This document shows positions 56,301-63,889 of a stretch of DNA of 64,000 nucleotides, one piece after another. The position numbers and the translations under genes are program-made. Positions within the stretch are counted from its first letter, which is position 1; each line of letters opens with the position of its first letter. Source of the stretch: Bacteroidaceae bacterium (GTDB lineage Bacteria; Bacteroidota; Bacteroidia; Bacteroidales; Bacteroidaceae); NCBI GenBank assembly GCA_017429525.1, contig JAFROT010000031.1, positions 1 through 64,000 of the forward strand, written 5' to 3'. Under the pieces are notes generated by a model. That model did not search any database, was not told the DNA's origin, and saw only the letters and a program-made list of their open reading frames with translations.

Positions 56301-57696
56301 TGCTCCATCTGTCGCTGCTCCAGCCCATGCCGTTGAGCTGCAGGTTGCACATCTGACGGTCGTACTGGAAATAGCCGAAGTAGTCGGGGGCATTGTCGTT
56401 CTCGACATATCCGACGGCTATACCGTAGCGCTCAGAGGATTCGGGCTTCGTCATGGTGCCGGCAAACGTTGTGAACATAGAGCTGTTGGACATGATCATG
56501 ACGTAATAATTGCTGGAGTACCATATTTTGTGAAAGCTCAGATGTCCGAACAGACCGCCTGCATAGGTGGCTTTCTTGGCGTCGACAAACGAACTGCAGA
56601 AACACTGATTGATGCCGCTACTTGAAGCACCGCTCATATTCTCGTAGAATCCAATCAAGCCACCCATCGTATGCCCACCGGATAGCGACACCGACGTGGT
56701 ACACCAGCTGAGTTTTTGAAGGCTGACGGCATAACCCGTGACGCCGCCCATTACAACATTAGAACCATCGCCGCTTACAGCAATATCGCCCGAGGCAGTG
56801 CAGGCCAGCAGCTCGGTCTTCTCCTTACGGCTGTAGGTCCCGTTGCACTGGCCTGTGATGCCACCGGCCGAAGCCTGGCTGTCGGTTTGGTTCCTCACGG
56901 TGATATCCGCCACGGCATGACAGTCGCTAATCACGTTGTCGGCAAACACATAGCCGAACACGCCGCCAGAGCTGATGGGGCCCGTTGCACGTATCGTCGT
57001 CTTGGCCAGGGTGCTCGTCAGGTCGGTGAAATCAAACACTCGGCCCATCAGTCCGCCTACGGCTGTCGATGCATTAGATGAAGTTGCATTAATCGTCGTG
57101 CCCTCCGCAGTGCAGCGACGCACCGTCCCTGTCGCATTATTATTGACCGAAGAGCCGAACGACCCGCAGAGTGCTCCAGCATAAAATACGTCATCGGTAC
57201 GGATGTCTATTGTCGCATTCTTGATAACCAGCCCTTCCACCGTGCCTTGCAACACACCGAACAGTCCGAAGTTATTAGTCGTGCCTGTACCGGTGGCGCG
57301 AATGGTCATGCCGGAGATGACGTAAGGGTTGCCTTCGTCGTCAGTGCCGTTGGTGAGGGTTCCTTTGAAGGGGTGTTCTTCATTGAGGCCGATGGGCACC
57401 CAGACGGTCTCTGTGCCTTGCGTCTTCAGGTTAATGTCGGCTGCAATCACGAAATACTTGCCCTCAAACGTTTCGCCGTTCATCACCGCTCGGGCCAGGT
57501 AGGCCAGCGTGCCGGCAGACTTGATTTGCCAGGGATTGCTCGCAGAGCCATCGCCGAAGTTGCCGCCACCAAAACCGTCTTCGTTCACCATGCCGTCATC
57601 GAGCCACGTCGGTCCTACAAAGCCATCGATGGCAAGAGCCTGATGCGACGTGCAGGCTAAGACTATCAGAATTAAAATTTTGAAAAAAGACTTCAT
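53356..57696 (-). CDS. Secreted GLUG/leucine-rich-repeat protein (1446 residues)
   Basis: An N-terminal signal peptide (MKSFFKILILIVLACTSHQA) is followed by a right-handed beta-helix-like region with GLUG-type repeats (about 50-370 and 600-850, e.g. GLFGVLQGTVEGLVIKNATI, AGGITGQCNGTYSR). A perfect EF-hand loop (DDNSDGLITLRE, near 985) and BspA-like leucine-rich repeats (about 1030-1170, e.g. LPNVLTTIGTNAFSGCASLT) follow. The tail (VYTIDGRRLSVSS ... LPKGVYIVNGKKVAIK) is sorting-domain-like. Cleavage after ALA is most likely; the LAC motif is a weaker lipobox alternative. Probably surface-exposed and adhesive; ligand unknown. It heads the minus-strand run. Confidence 0.8.
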   Translation of the reverse strand: MKSFFKILILIVLACTSHQALAIDGFVGPTWLDDGMVNEDGFGGGNFGDGSASNPWQIKSAGTLAYLARAVMNGETFEGKYFVIAADINLKTQGTETVWVPIGLNEEHPFKGTLTNGTDDEGNPYVISGMTIRATGTGTTNNFGLFGVLQGTVEGLVIKNATIDIRTDDVFYAGALCGSFGSSVNNNATGTVRRCTAEGTTINATSSNASTAVGGLMGRVFDFTDLTSTLAKTTIRATGPISSGGVFGYVFADNVISDCHAVADITVRNQTDSQASAGGITGQCNGTYSRKEKTELLACTASGDIAVSGDGSNVVMGGVTGYAVSLQKLSWCTTSVSLSGGHTMGGLIGFYENMSGASSSGINQCFCSSFVDAKKATYAGGLFGHLSFHKIWYSSNYYVMIMSNSSMFTTFAGTMTKPESSERYGIAVGYVENDNAPDYFGYFQYDRQMCNLQLNGMGWSSDRWSTGSYGLAYTFDSPKPEDGVYAYYQEAWMGQIYHNLNNREPFYTANMKVACAPFIVTNDYKTYFDAFDVTIDFLVDKFVNKTTGEELATFQLMTPAPTCLKVNGNQVKLLDPGEAVVIVNCRGVQRKVHLDITYGTPYGGFQRFTSFPGKGTAKEPYVIHTAEELAYVAYSSTFNKEGVHFILANDLFINTHLLNDDEQPREDAREWVHYDWRAILHGNGKTIYGLKSVSEEGGARGLFLHVSGTIEDLAVVDAYVKSAGTGWGISAGIICGELLKHGSISRCVTNGIVFSNGYAGGICGRADPDSTSIADCFAAVHIGWPGDPENYIGAGIVGATPETIVRCVSTCKIEDYNQTYGITHDWDISYCWFDRQMMSAYDTSAGSKNTKEMTGGNILADNQAWHTEENRYPMLRQFVGTTYGDLLSVPVFFADGDRAGRVTQIFDLPTENVVWSARNGNAYIDVINECGAGAPNGRTIDNTEHLVAQTASQQSQCTRAKHIIAVDVQADKAGIQFKDNNTKAACLAAFDDNSDGLITLREAFTADATKFGTFNRNENASAAQSFTEMRYFAGITQLNEGMLSGLGALSELELPNVLTTIGTNAFSGCASLTEVTLPYTFATANGESFYNSAIRDIRVNNSNPRLLSIDGALYQTDDIDDTKVMLMAYPPGRGEESATLSAPLSVIGSKAFFRVPALNNIYIDNCLPEGNMAVLSEPEDPEWYSSDAIIHEDDADTEEPQMHIYVNDGSFNSKLFGDYSSDNDWGLYADNDRLDIYYPLNVTSALWATLYIDFDTELPEGLTAYIASEPDLENNIVELNSIGRKVPRSTPVAIKAEEPGIYLLYKYPTTLPSIEMYNNRFIGSFIGQDDQFGVPVNQETAVEGSMLTLGRNRNGQVGFYKYNGEEIPPYRAYLTRNNIIEGPTSLMVKIGRDLTTDIAEVIGTRQQQLPTVYTIDGRRLSVSSVNSVPSLPKGVYIVNGKKVAIK

Positions 57697-57746
57697 AAAT
57701 GTAGTCGCGTTTCGATAATAATATCAGTTATTCTAAGATATCGCTA

Positions 57747-57754
57747 CAAAAGTA
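57747..57754 (-). promoter_or_regulatory. -7 box TACTTTTG upstream of the 1446-residue gene
   Basis: A perfect TAnnTTTG on the minus strand, 50 nt before the start. It is one of only two boxes in the window not followed by C. Confidence 0.65.
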
Positions 57755-57764
57755 CAAATAAATT

Positions 57765-57792
57765 GTCATTCATCATTCGTCATTCATCATTT
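57765..57792. repeat. 14-nt (2 x 7) direct repeat between divergent promoters
   Basis: GTCATTCATCATTC is followed at once by GTCATTCATCATTT. Each half is itself a near heptad (TCATTCA). It lies between the divergent boxes at 57747-57754 and 57798-57805. Confidence 0.75.
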
Positions 57793-57797
57793 TTTTC

Positions 57798-57805
57798 TAT
57801 CTTTG
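57798..57805 (+). promoter_or_regulatory. -7 box TATCTTTG upstream of the NfeD/YqiJ-like gene
   Basis: A perfect TAnnTTTG, about 135 nt before the start codon. It is immediately preceded by the T-rich end of the 14-nt repeat. Confidence 0.6.
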
Positions 57806-57938
57806 TACCCAAACGAGGGTCACTTTGTCCAATTTTGTGCTATAAAGGGCAAAGAAAGGAGGTTGCAAGCCTCTGCTCAGCGATTGTAGAACATCGCACT
57901 ACTGCTTAGCCTATACGTTAAACGAAAATCGAAATAAT

Positions 57939-58613
57939 ATGATTACTCATTTATCCAACTGGTTCTCTTCGCTCGACACTACGATGCAACTCTTTTGGGC
58001 TTGCGCCATTGCGGCGAGTGTTGTCTTTGTCATCCAAAACCTGCTCATGCTCATGGGCATCGGGGATATGGACTCCGATGTCGACGCCGATGTCAGCACG
58101 GGCTTCGATGTCCACTCCGATTTCGATACGACAGGTGCCGACGTCGATATGGCCGACACAGACATCTCGACGGGTCACAGCGGACATGAAGGTACCCTCG
58201 GTTCAGCCGGCATCTTCTCGCTGTTCACGCTGCGCAACTTCATCAACTTCTTCCTCGGCTTCGGCTGGGGCGGCATCAGCCTCGCACCCGTCATCCACAG
58301 CAAGGGACTGCTGGTGCTGGCCAGCCTCGTCTGCGGCCTCATCTTCGTCGCCGTCTTCGTGCTGATGTTCCGAATGGTCATGCGCCTCGAGAGAAACGGA
58401 GCCTTCCGCATCACCGACTGCGTAGGCCAGACCGCCAGCGTCTACCTGCGCATTCCCGCTGCTCATGCTGCTGCCGGCAAAGTGCAGATCAGTATCAACG
58501 GTAGTGTCCACGAACTCAATGCCTTCACCGACGGCGACTTTCTCCCTACAGGCACGCGCGTACGTGTCATTAAGGTCATCGACAGCGGCTCACTCCTCGT
58601 CGAGAAACTCTAA
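57939..58613 (+). CDS. NfeD/YqiJ-like membrane protein
   Basis: This 224-residue protein has three hydrophobic segments (about 17-38, NFINFFLGFGWGGISLAPVI and LLVLASLVCGLIFVAVFVLM). An Asp-rich loop lies between the first two (DMDSDVDADVSTGFDVHSDF), and a C-terminal OB-fold (about 160-224) includes DCVGQTASVYLRIPAA and LPTGTRVRVIKVIDSG. This matches NfeD-family partners of flotillins. The flotillin gene lies 154 nt downstream with a microprotein frame between them. The Asp-rich loop is longer than I would expect. Confidence 0.8.
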   Translation: MITHLSNWFSSLDTTMQLFWACAIAASVVFVIQNLLMLMGIGDMDSDVDADVSTGFDVHSDFDTTGADVDMADTDISTGHSGHEGTLGSAGIFSLFTLRNFINFFLGFGWGGISLAPVIHSKGLLVLASLVCGLIFVAVFVLMFRMVMRLERNGAFRITDCVGQTASVYLRIPAAHAAAGKVQISINGSVHELNAFTDGDFLPTGTRVRVIKVIDSGSLLVEKL

Positions 58614-58646
58614 ACTCTCAACACTAAACTCTAAACTCTCAACTAA
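58605..58646. repeat. 7-nt-period repeat at the end of the NfeD-like gene
   Basis: AAACTCT words in heptad register (AAACTCT, AAACTCT, CAACACT, AAACTCT, AAACTCT, CAACTA) overlap the stop codon and fill the spacer before the microprotein. Related words occur upstream of korA (4350-4371). Confidence 0.75.
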
Positions 58647-58648
58647 CC

Positions 58649-58732
58649 ATGGCTATCTTCTCTATCCTCGCCATCGCCGTCGTCATCGCCGCCTGGTGGC
58701 AACACATCCGCAACCGCAGACATTACAAATAA
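58649..58732 (+). CDS. 27-residue single-span membrane microprotein
   Basis: ATG to TAA encodes MAIFSILAIAVVIAAWWQHI followed by RNRRHYK. It is a single hydrophobic helix with an N-out/C-in charge pattern (basic C-terminus). Third-codon choice is GC-rich like its neighbours, which favours real coding. It sits 35 nt after the NfeD-like gene and 34 nt before the flotillin on the same strand, so it may be a third component of that membrane complex. It is too short for usual gene callers. Confidence 0.6.
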   Translation: MAIFSILAIAVVIAAWWQHIRNRRHYK

Positions 58733-58766
58733 CCCCTAAACCATAACCTATAAAACTATAAAAGCA

Positions 58767-60140
58767 ATGGAACTCTATTATTTTATCGTGCTGGCCGTAG
58801 TGGCCTTCTTCCTCGTGGTGGCGCTCATCAATCGCTGGCGCCGTTGTCCCTCCGACAAGATTCTCGTCATCTATGGCTCATCAGGTGCCAAAGGCTCTGC
58901 CAAATGCGTTCACGGCGGCGGTGCCTTCGTGTGGCCTATCGTGCAGGACTACGCCTACATGAGCCTCACGCCCCTCTCCATTGATGCCAACCTGACCAAC
59001 GCCCTCTCGCGTCAGAACATCCGTGTCGACGTGCCCTGCCGCTTCACCGTAGGTATCAGCACCGAACCCGAGTATATGCAGGCTGCTGCCGAACGACTCC
59101 TCGGGCAGACACCCCAGCAGATCCAGGAGCTCGCTCGCGATATCCTCTTCGGTCAGCTCCGTCTGGTCATCGCTACCATGTCTATCGAAGAGCTGAACTC
59201 CGACCGCGACAAGTTCCTCGAGGCCATCTCCACCAATGTTGAGGTCGAACTGAAGAAGATCGGTCTGCGACTCATCAACGTCAATGTTACCGATATCAAG
59301 GACGAGAGCGGATATATCGAGGCTCTCGGACGCGAAGCTGCGGCCAAGGCTATCAATGAGGCTAAGGTGCGCGTGGCCGAGCAGGACAAGATTGGTGAGA
59401 TCGGTAAGGCCGAAGCCGTCCGTGAGACGCGTGTCCGTACCGCTGAAGCCAATGCTCAGGCCGTGAAGGGTGAGAACGAAGCCAAGGTCGAGATTGCCAA
59501 CTCCGAGGCCTTCCGTCGCGAGAAAGAGGCAGAAGCCGCACGCATAGCCAATGCTGCCGAAAAGGTGCAACAGGCCAAGGCGCTCGAGGAAGCATACGCA
59601 GCCGAGCAACAGGCAGAGACGGCGCGTGCCGAACGTGAGCGTGCCACCGAGACAGCCAATATCATCGTGCAACAGCAGATTGAGAAACAACGACTCATCA
59701 TCGCAGCCGAAGCTGAGGCCGAACAGAAGCGCGCCATCGCACGAGGTGAGGCCGATGCCGTCTTCGCTAAGATGGAAGCTGAGGCTAAGGGTCTCTACGA
59801 AATCCTCACCCGCCAGGCACAAGGTTACGACAAGATGGTGCAAGCAGCAGGAGGCGACGCCACAGCCGCCTACTCCCTCCTCCTCCTCGAGAAGCTGCCT
59901 GAACTCGTCAAGACACAGGTCGAAGCCATCAAGGGCATCAACATCGACAAGGTCACCGTCTGGGACAGCGGCGCAGCTGGTGCCGACGGCAAGAGCTCCA
60001 CAGCGGGCTTCGTCAGCGGACTCATGAAGTCCATTCCTCCCCTCAACGATCTCTTCGACCAGGCTGGCCTCAACCTGCCCGAATACCTCGCCAAGAAGAA
60101 GGCTGAGCGCGATGCAGAAGCCGCTGAACCCGAAGCTTAG
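58767..60140 (+). CDS. Flotillin/SPFH-domain protein (YqiK-like)
   Basis: This 457-residue protein has an N-terminal membrane anchor (YYFIVLAVVAFFLVVALINRW). An SPFH domain follows (about 35-200, including IDANLTNALSRQNIRVDVPC and ISTEPEYMQAAAERLLGQTP). A long Glu/Ala-rich coiled coil covers about 205-370, and the C-terminal region has DKMVQAAGGDATAAYSLLLL. Flotillins form scaffolds in membrane microdomains and are paired with NfeD proteins, as here. A perfect terminator follows at 60165-60208. Confidence 0.92.
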   Translation: MELYYFIVLAVVAFFLVVALINRWRRCPSDKILVIYGSSGAKGSAKCVHGGGAFVWPIVQDYAYMSLTPLSIDANLTNALSRQNIRVDVPCRFTVGISTEPEYMQAAAERLLGQTPQQIQELARDILFGQLRLVIATMSIEELNSDRDKFLEAISTNVEVELKKIGLRLINVNVTDIKDESGYIEALGREAAAKAINEAKVRVAEQDKIGEIGKAEAVRETRVRTAEANAQAVKGENEAKVEIANSEAFRREKEAEAARIANAAEKVQQAKALEEAYAAEQQAETARAERERATETANIIVQQQIEKQRLIIAAEAEAEQKRAIARGEADAVFAKMEAEAKGLYEILTRQAQGYDKMVQAAGGDATAAYSLLLLEKLPELVKTQVEAIKGINIDKVTVWDSGAAGADGKSSTAGFVSGLMKSIPPLNDLFDQAGLNLPEYLAKKKAERDAEAAEPEA

Positions 60141-60164
60141 CAAAACATTCACGAAACAATAAAT

Positions 60165-60208
60165 CACGGACTGCGAGTGCACCATCAGCGCTCACAGTCC
60201 GTGTTTTT
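60165..60208 (+). terminator. Intrinsic terminator after the flotillin gene
   Basis: CACGGACTG (60165-60173) pairs with CAGTCCGTG (60195-60203), followed by TTTTT. Confidence 0.85.
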
Positions 60209-60285
60209 ATGCCGTAGAAAGAAGAAAAATAAGCGAAAAACGAAAATAAATCTCATTTCGTAGGCCTTATATCACAATTATTTCC

Positions 60286-60293
60286 TAACTTTG
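60286..60293 (+). promoter_or_regulatory. -7 box TAACTTTG upstream of tRNA-Leu
   Basis: A perfect TAnnTTTG followed by CACCCGCAAA, 25 nt before tRNA-Leu. Confidence 0.8.
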
Positions 60294-60318
60294 CACCCGC
60301 AAACAGCGCAAACGCTAT

Positions 60319-60400
60319 GCCCAGATGGCGGAATCGGTAGACGCGCTGGTCTCAAACACCAGTGGGGCAACCCGTGCCGGTTCGACCCCGGCTCTGGGTA
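60319..60400 (+). tRNA. tRNA-Leu (CAA)
   Basis: An 82-nt class II tRNA. Acceptor GCCCAGA pairs with TCTGGGT. The anticodon stem CTGGT/ACCAG has loop CTCAAAC and anticodon CAA (Leu). A variable arm and T-loop GGTTCGACCCC are present. CCA is not encoded. A strong terminator follows 18 nt later. Confidence 0.95.
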
Positions 60401-60418
60401 CGAGTTTAGCTCGGAAGT

Positions 60419-60463
60419 AATCGCTAAATCCTTACAAACAAAGGATTTAGCGATTTTTCTTTT
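60419..60463 (+). terminator. Perfect 15-bp terminator after tRNA-Leu
   Basis: AATCGCTAAATCCTT and AAGGATTTAGCGATT pair perfectly around a 7-nt loop, followed by TTTCTTTT. Confidence 0.9.
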
Positions 60464-60852
60464 CTATAAATTCCCCACATTTTCCCCACATCTGCAAGTT
60501 TTCGTGCAAAGAGAGTCCATTTTCCCCACCAGAAAAGCACGAATTAAGGATGAATGGTAGATTCTTTGCCAGAATGGAGAATGTATTGCAGGAAACCAAT
60601 ATATGTCTTTAATCGCCAATCAATACAATTAAACATCTATAATTCGGCAGTTAGAACTGCCAATTTAAAATTTGGCGTATAGCTCATTTTGCAGGGTATT
60701 TTTGATTGGTACTCACTTATCTGCTGCAAGTTGTCGTTGCTTTCACGAAAACGGCATTTCAAAGTTCTTTCGAGCGAGACAACGCGTTTGTCACCTTTTC
60801 TAATCTGCTGGCACTACTACACGGTGTAGGCCGTGCTGTAGCTATATATAAC

Positions 60853-60888
60853 AACAGCAGCTGCAAACCGAAGTCTGCAGCTGCTGTT
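60853..60888 (-). terminator. Hairpin after the dockerin-protein gene
   Basis: AACAGCAGCTGCA and TGCAGCTGCTGTT pair perfectly (13 bp) around a 10-nt loop, about 40 nt beyond the minus-strand stop at 60929. Confidence 0.65.
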
Positions 60889-60928
60889 GGATATGCGATG
60901 ACTCAGCGTTGCTGAGGTCGTTGCGGGA

Positions 60929-63856
60929 TTATTGTTTGAGGATCAAGTTCACAAGCGCCGTAACGTCAGCGATGGTAGTCTTATCATCGCCATTGACATC
61001 GGCCGCATCTGTGTTGACACCTTCGCCAGGATGACCCAAGATGATGTTCACGAGAGCTGTTACATCAGCAATAGTAACCTTGCCGTCATTGTTGACATCA
61101 CCTTCGACCGCAGGAGTCTCGGAGGCTACCTTGCGGTAGATTTGTGGGAGACTCATGCTCGTTGTGCTAGTATAGCATGAGAACAGAGGAGCACCATTCT
61201 GGGTGTTGGGGTTGAAGCGGAGGTCATTATGCGTATTATTGCCTTGGAAGAGGATTGTAGCATTGTTGTCGCTGATGCTGATAGCAGCTTTGGCATTGTC
61301 ATCAGCCTCAGCCTCTGTCTTCATCTGATTGGAGGAACTCGAGGAAGCATAGAGGTAGCCATTGCCGACATTGAAATACCATGCACCTTCCTCGCCTTCA
61401 AGCGTAATCTGCTGTATAGAACTACCAGGTGTGATCGTTCCATCTTCGTTAACTGTAACCTCATTAGCGGCACGATTGTTGTTGTTCTGGGTCGTGCTGA
61501 GTGCCATTTCATAATGGGTCGTTACTTCGTCTTTAGTGATGTCACCCACGAAAGCTATGACGATAATGTCACCATTCTTGAGGGTGGATGCATCGGTAAC
61601 CAATTCGTACTTGTCGGTACCTGCGACTTCCTGATCTTTGACGACGAGAAGATAGCTTGCACTTCCAGCGGCGTAGGTGTCGTCTTCCTCAGAAGTGGCC
61701 TTAATGGTAGTCTGTCCAGCAGCTAAGAGGGTGATATTGCCTTCTTCATCGACAGTTGCCACGCTTTCGTTAGTAGAAGAATATGTAACCGTGAGGCTGT
61801 TGGGATTAGCCAATACGGGGAATTCATTCTCTTCACCAATGGTTGCCGTGTAATTTGCAGCGCTATAGCTGAGGCCCGCCTCTAATTTCTCAACAACTTC
61901 TCCAGCCTGAATGGTGAAGTTTTTAATCTCCCATGTACCGCAAGACTCTAACGAGCTTACGTATTTGAATCCGATCTGGATTTTGTTTCCATTATAGCTG
62001 CTAAGGTCGACCGTACCACCTTGGACAAAGTCCCAGCCAAGGGCTTCCGGATAATTCACCTCGAGTTTAGTCCATTGTCCACTTTCAGTGCGTACCCAAA
62101 CAGTAGCTTCAGCTATAGCATTTTCTATTGAATTGAATAGATTTGTAGCATGCTCAAATGAAAGGTCAGCAGCCCCCGTATTGGTAGTTAAGTCAATAAG
62201 CGGTGACACAAGCCAACTCTCGGATACGTAATTCATTTTATTGTAGGCTGAAGCCTTCATTCCGTATTTGGAGTCACGCTTCCAAACGTACGTAAGGCCA
62301 GAGAGTTCCTTGTCCTCAATGACGAACTTGTCTTGGGTTTTCGTGAAGTCAACCGAATATGGGAAAGTAACGGTCTCGTATGCCGGGGTTTCTTCCTTAA
62401 TCGTATAAGAAGCAGAAACGACACTACTTAAGTTGCCATCGATATCGTAAGCTCGGGCATAGATGGTGGTAGCTTCGGAAATAGTGAAGGGCTCGGTGAC
62501 TTCATTCCAAGTTAATTGGTCAAAGGAGTATTCAATACCTTCAGCTTCATCAGGGCAAATAATTTCTACGGTAGTACCGGCTACAACCTCGCCAGCTTCA
62601 GGATTAAAGGTGGGAACGGGGACGACGACAGGTACTTCGCCTGGAACGCCATAAGTAACTGTAATGACATTAAGAATAACGGTAGCTGTTGCGTTTTCAG
62701 CAGTAAAGGACACCGTATTCGCAGAACCAGTCCAAGTACCATCAACATAGCTACCTGTAGATGCTGATAAATTAGTGCTGAAATCTTTTCCGTCAAATTC
62801 AATCTTGGTGATGACTTTATCTGCTGGAACGGCAAAGGTCATTGTTCCTGCTGCATCTTCGCCGTTTGGCTTATACAAACGTAGTGAAGTCGTTCCCTCG
62901 TTATTTTTAAACCAGCAATTTCGACCTGCAGTTACCATCGTGACGTTACCTGCAGTCCATGTACCGCTTTGTACTTTTACAGAACCTATTTCATAACCTG
63001 AACCATAGTTGCCCTTTCCAAAATCAAAAATGCCATCCTCCGCTTCAAAAGGCGTGCTATCAATTACTGTTAAGTTATATGTATCATTTGATGCTTTATA
63101 TTGGCCTTCAGCGCCAGGATAGCTTACCGTGATGGTGGTAGTGCCGACTGCTACAAGAGTTATTGTGCCATCGGCTGCAATGGTGGCTACAGACTCATTG
63201 CTACTACTCCATGTGAGCTCGGGGTTGGGAATGACAGAGCCCTCTGGGTCAGTAACTTCTGCAGTAAGCTGTCCGGCATTCGTACCTGTATAGATATCTG
63301 TGTTGGTGATACCGCTGGCATCAATCTTGGTTGTAGTAGCAAGGGAGGGGTCAGGGGTTGAACTTGGAGTATAATTAATGGTAATGGTTTCTATTCGGAC
63401 TTGCACATTTGATGTGTTTCCATTCGTGATGACAAAGGATGAACTGTTAATTGAGTATGTTCCATCTGTAGGAGCTACAACGGTTCCATTTACGAGGACT
63501 TGGACATTTGAATAAGAATCTCCTGTAAATTCCATCGTAACATCATTAATCGTAGCTTCATTGAGAGAGGAGACGGTTATCGTGTTGCTACCATCAAGAG
63601 CATAATAGAGGCGAATGTCACCAGCCTTATTTAATCCTGGGTAGTTGCTGTTTTTTCCTTTTTCTCCAACTACAGACCACTCATCTGGAGATAGCCCTAA
63701 TGTGGCGGCATCGTTATTGCCAGTCATGTTGGTCGTTTCTGTTCCAGTGTATTGGATCTTGACCGTTTCTGCCCATGCCCCTGTGATAGCGCTTACCATC
63801 ATGGCGACGAGCATAAATGCTTTGAGCGCTAAGCTCTTGTGTAGAATTTGTTTCAT
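60929..63856 (-). CDS. Secreted Ig-like/jelly-roll protein with C-terminal dockerin (975 residues)
   Basis: A signal peptide (ends TGAWA) precedes a multi-domain exported protein. It has two Big_2-type Ig-like domains (about 190-265, with WSSSNESVATIAADGTITLV, and 660-745, with STNESVATVDEEGNITLLAA). A chitobiase-like FN3 segment (about 415-490, YSFDQLTWNEVTEPF) and a jelly-roll like choice-of-anchor domain (about 495-655) lie between. It ends in a type I dockerin with two calcium loops (GDVNNDGKVTIADVTALVNI and DVNGDDKTTIADVTALVN). Its composition is more AT-rich than its neighbours. Function unknown; carbohydrate or surface binding is plausible. Confidence 0.82.
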   Translation of the reverse strand: MKQILHKSLALKAFMLVAMMVSAITGAWAETVKIQYTGTETTNMTGNNDAATLGLSPDEWSVVGEKGKNSNYPGLNKAGDIRLYYALDGSNTITVSSLNEATINDVTMEFTGDSYSNVQVLVNGTVVAPTDGTYSINSSSFVITNGNTSNVQVRIETITINYTPSSTPDPSLATTTKIDASGITNTDIYTGTNAGQLTAEVTDPEGSVIPNPELTWSSSNESVATIAADGTITLVAVGTTTITVSYPGAEGQYKASNDTYNLTVIDSTPFEAEDGIFDFGKGNYGSGYEIGSVKVQSGTWTAGNVTMVTAGRNCWFKNNEGTTSLRLYKPNGEDAAGTMTFAVPADKVITKIEFDGKDFSTNLSASTGSYVDGTWTGSANTVSFTAENATATVILNVITVTYGVPGEVPVVVPVPTFNPEAGEVVAGTTVEIICPDEAEGIEYSFDQLTWNEVTEPFTISEATTIYARAYDIDGNLSSVVSASYTIKEETPAYETVTFPYSVDFTKTQDKFVIEDKELSGLTYVWKRDSKYGMKASAYNKMNYVSESWLVSPLIDLTTNTGAADLSFEHATNLFNSIENAIAEATVWVRTESGQWTKLEVNYPEALGWDFVQGGTVDLSSYNGNKIQIGFKYVSSLESCGTWEIKNFTIQAGEVVEKLEAGLSYSAANYTATIGEENEFPVLANPNSLTVTYSSTNESVATVDEEGNITLLAAGQTTIKATSEEDDTYAAGSASYLLVVKDQEVAGTDKYELVTDASTLKNGDIIVIAFVGDITKDEVTTHYEMALSTTQNNNNRAANEVTVNEDGTITPGSSIQQITLEGEEGAWYFNVGNGYLYASSSSSNQMKTEAEADDNAKAAISISDNNATILFQGNNTHNDLRFNPNTQNGAPLFSCYTSTTSMSLPQIYRKVASETPAVEGDVNNDGKVTIADVTALVNIILGHPGEGVNTDAADVNGDDKTTIADVTALVNLILKQ

Positions 63857-63889
63857 TGTTTTTAATTTTTATGTTATTGATTAATTATT

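Larger units (their letters stand above)
60401..60928. other. Spacer between tRNA-Leu and the dockerin-protein gene
   Basis: No supported gene was seen in 528 bases. It has the tRNA-Leu terminator, three TTCCCCAC words (60471, 60482, 60522) and a minus-strand hairpin at 60853-60888. Composition becomes visibly more AT-rich from here to the window end. Confidence 0.6.

Noticed and set aside
58881-60185. Long minus-strand frame antisense to the flotillin gene
   Set aside because: The Leu/Gly-rich product mirrors flotillin codons and crosses the flotillin terminator.
60401-60560. Attachment-site scar after tRNA-Leu stated as fact
   Set aside because: No direct repeat of the tRNA end or integrase is visible, so it is kept only as a hypothesis.
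60706-60915. Plus-strand 69-codon frame before the dockerin-protein gene
   Set aside because: It spans the terminator hairpin of the minus-strand gene and has no recognisable protein features.
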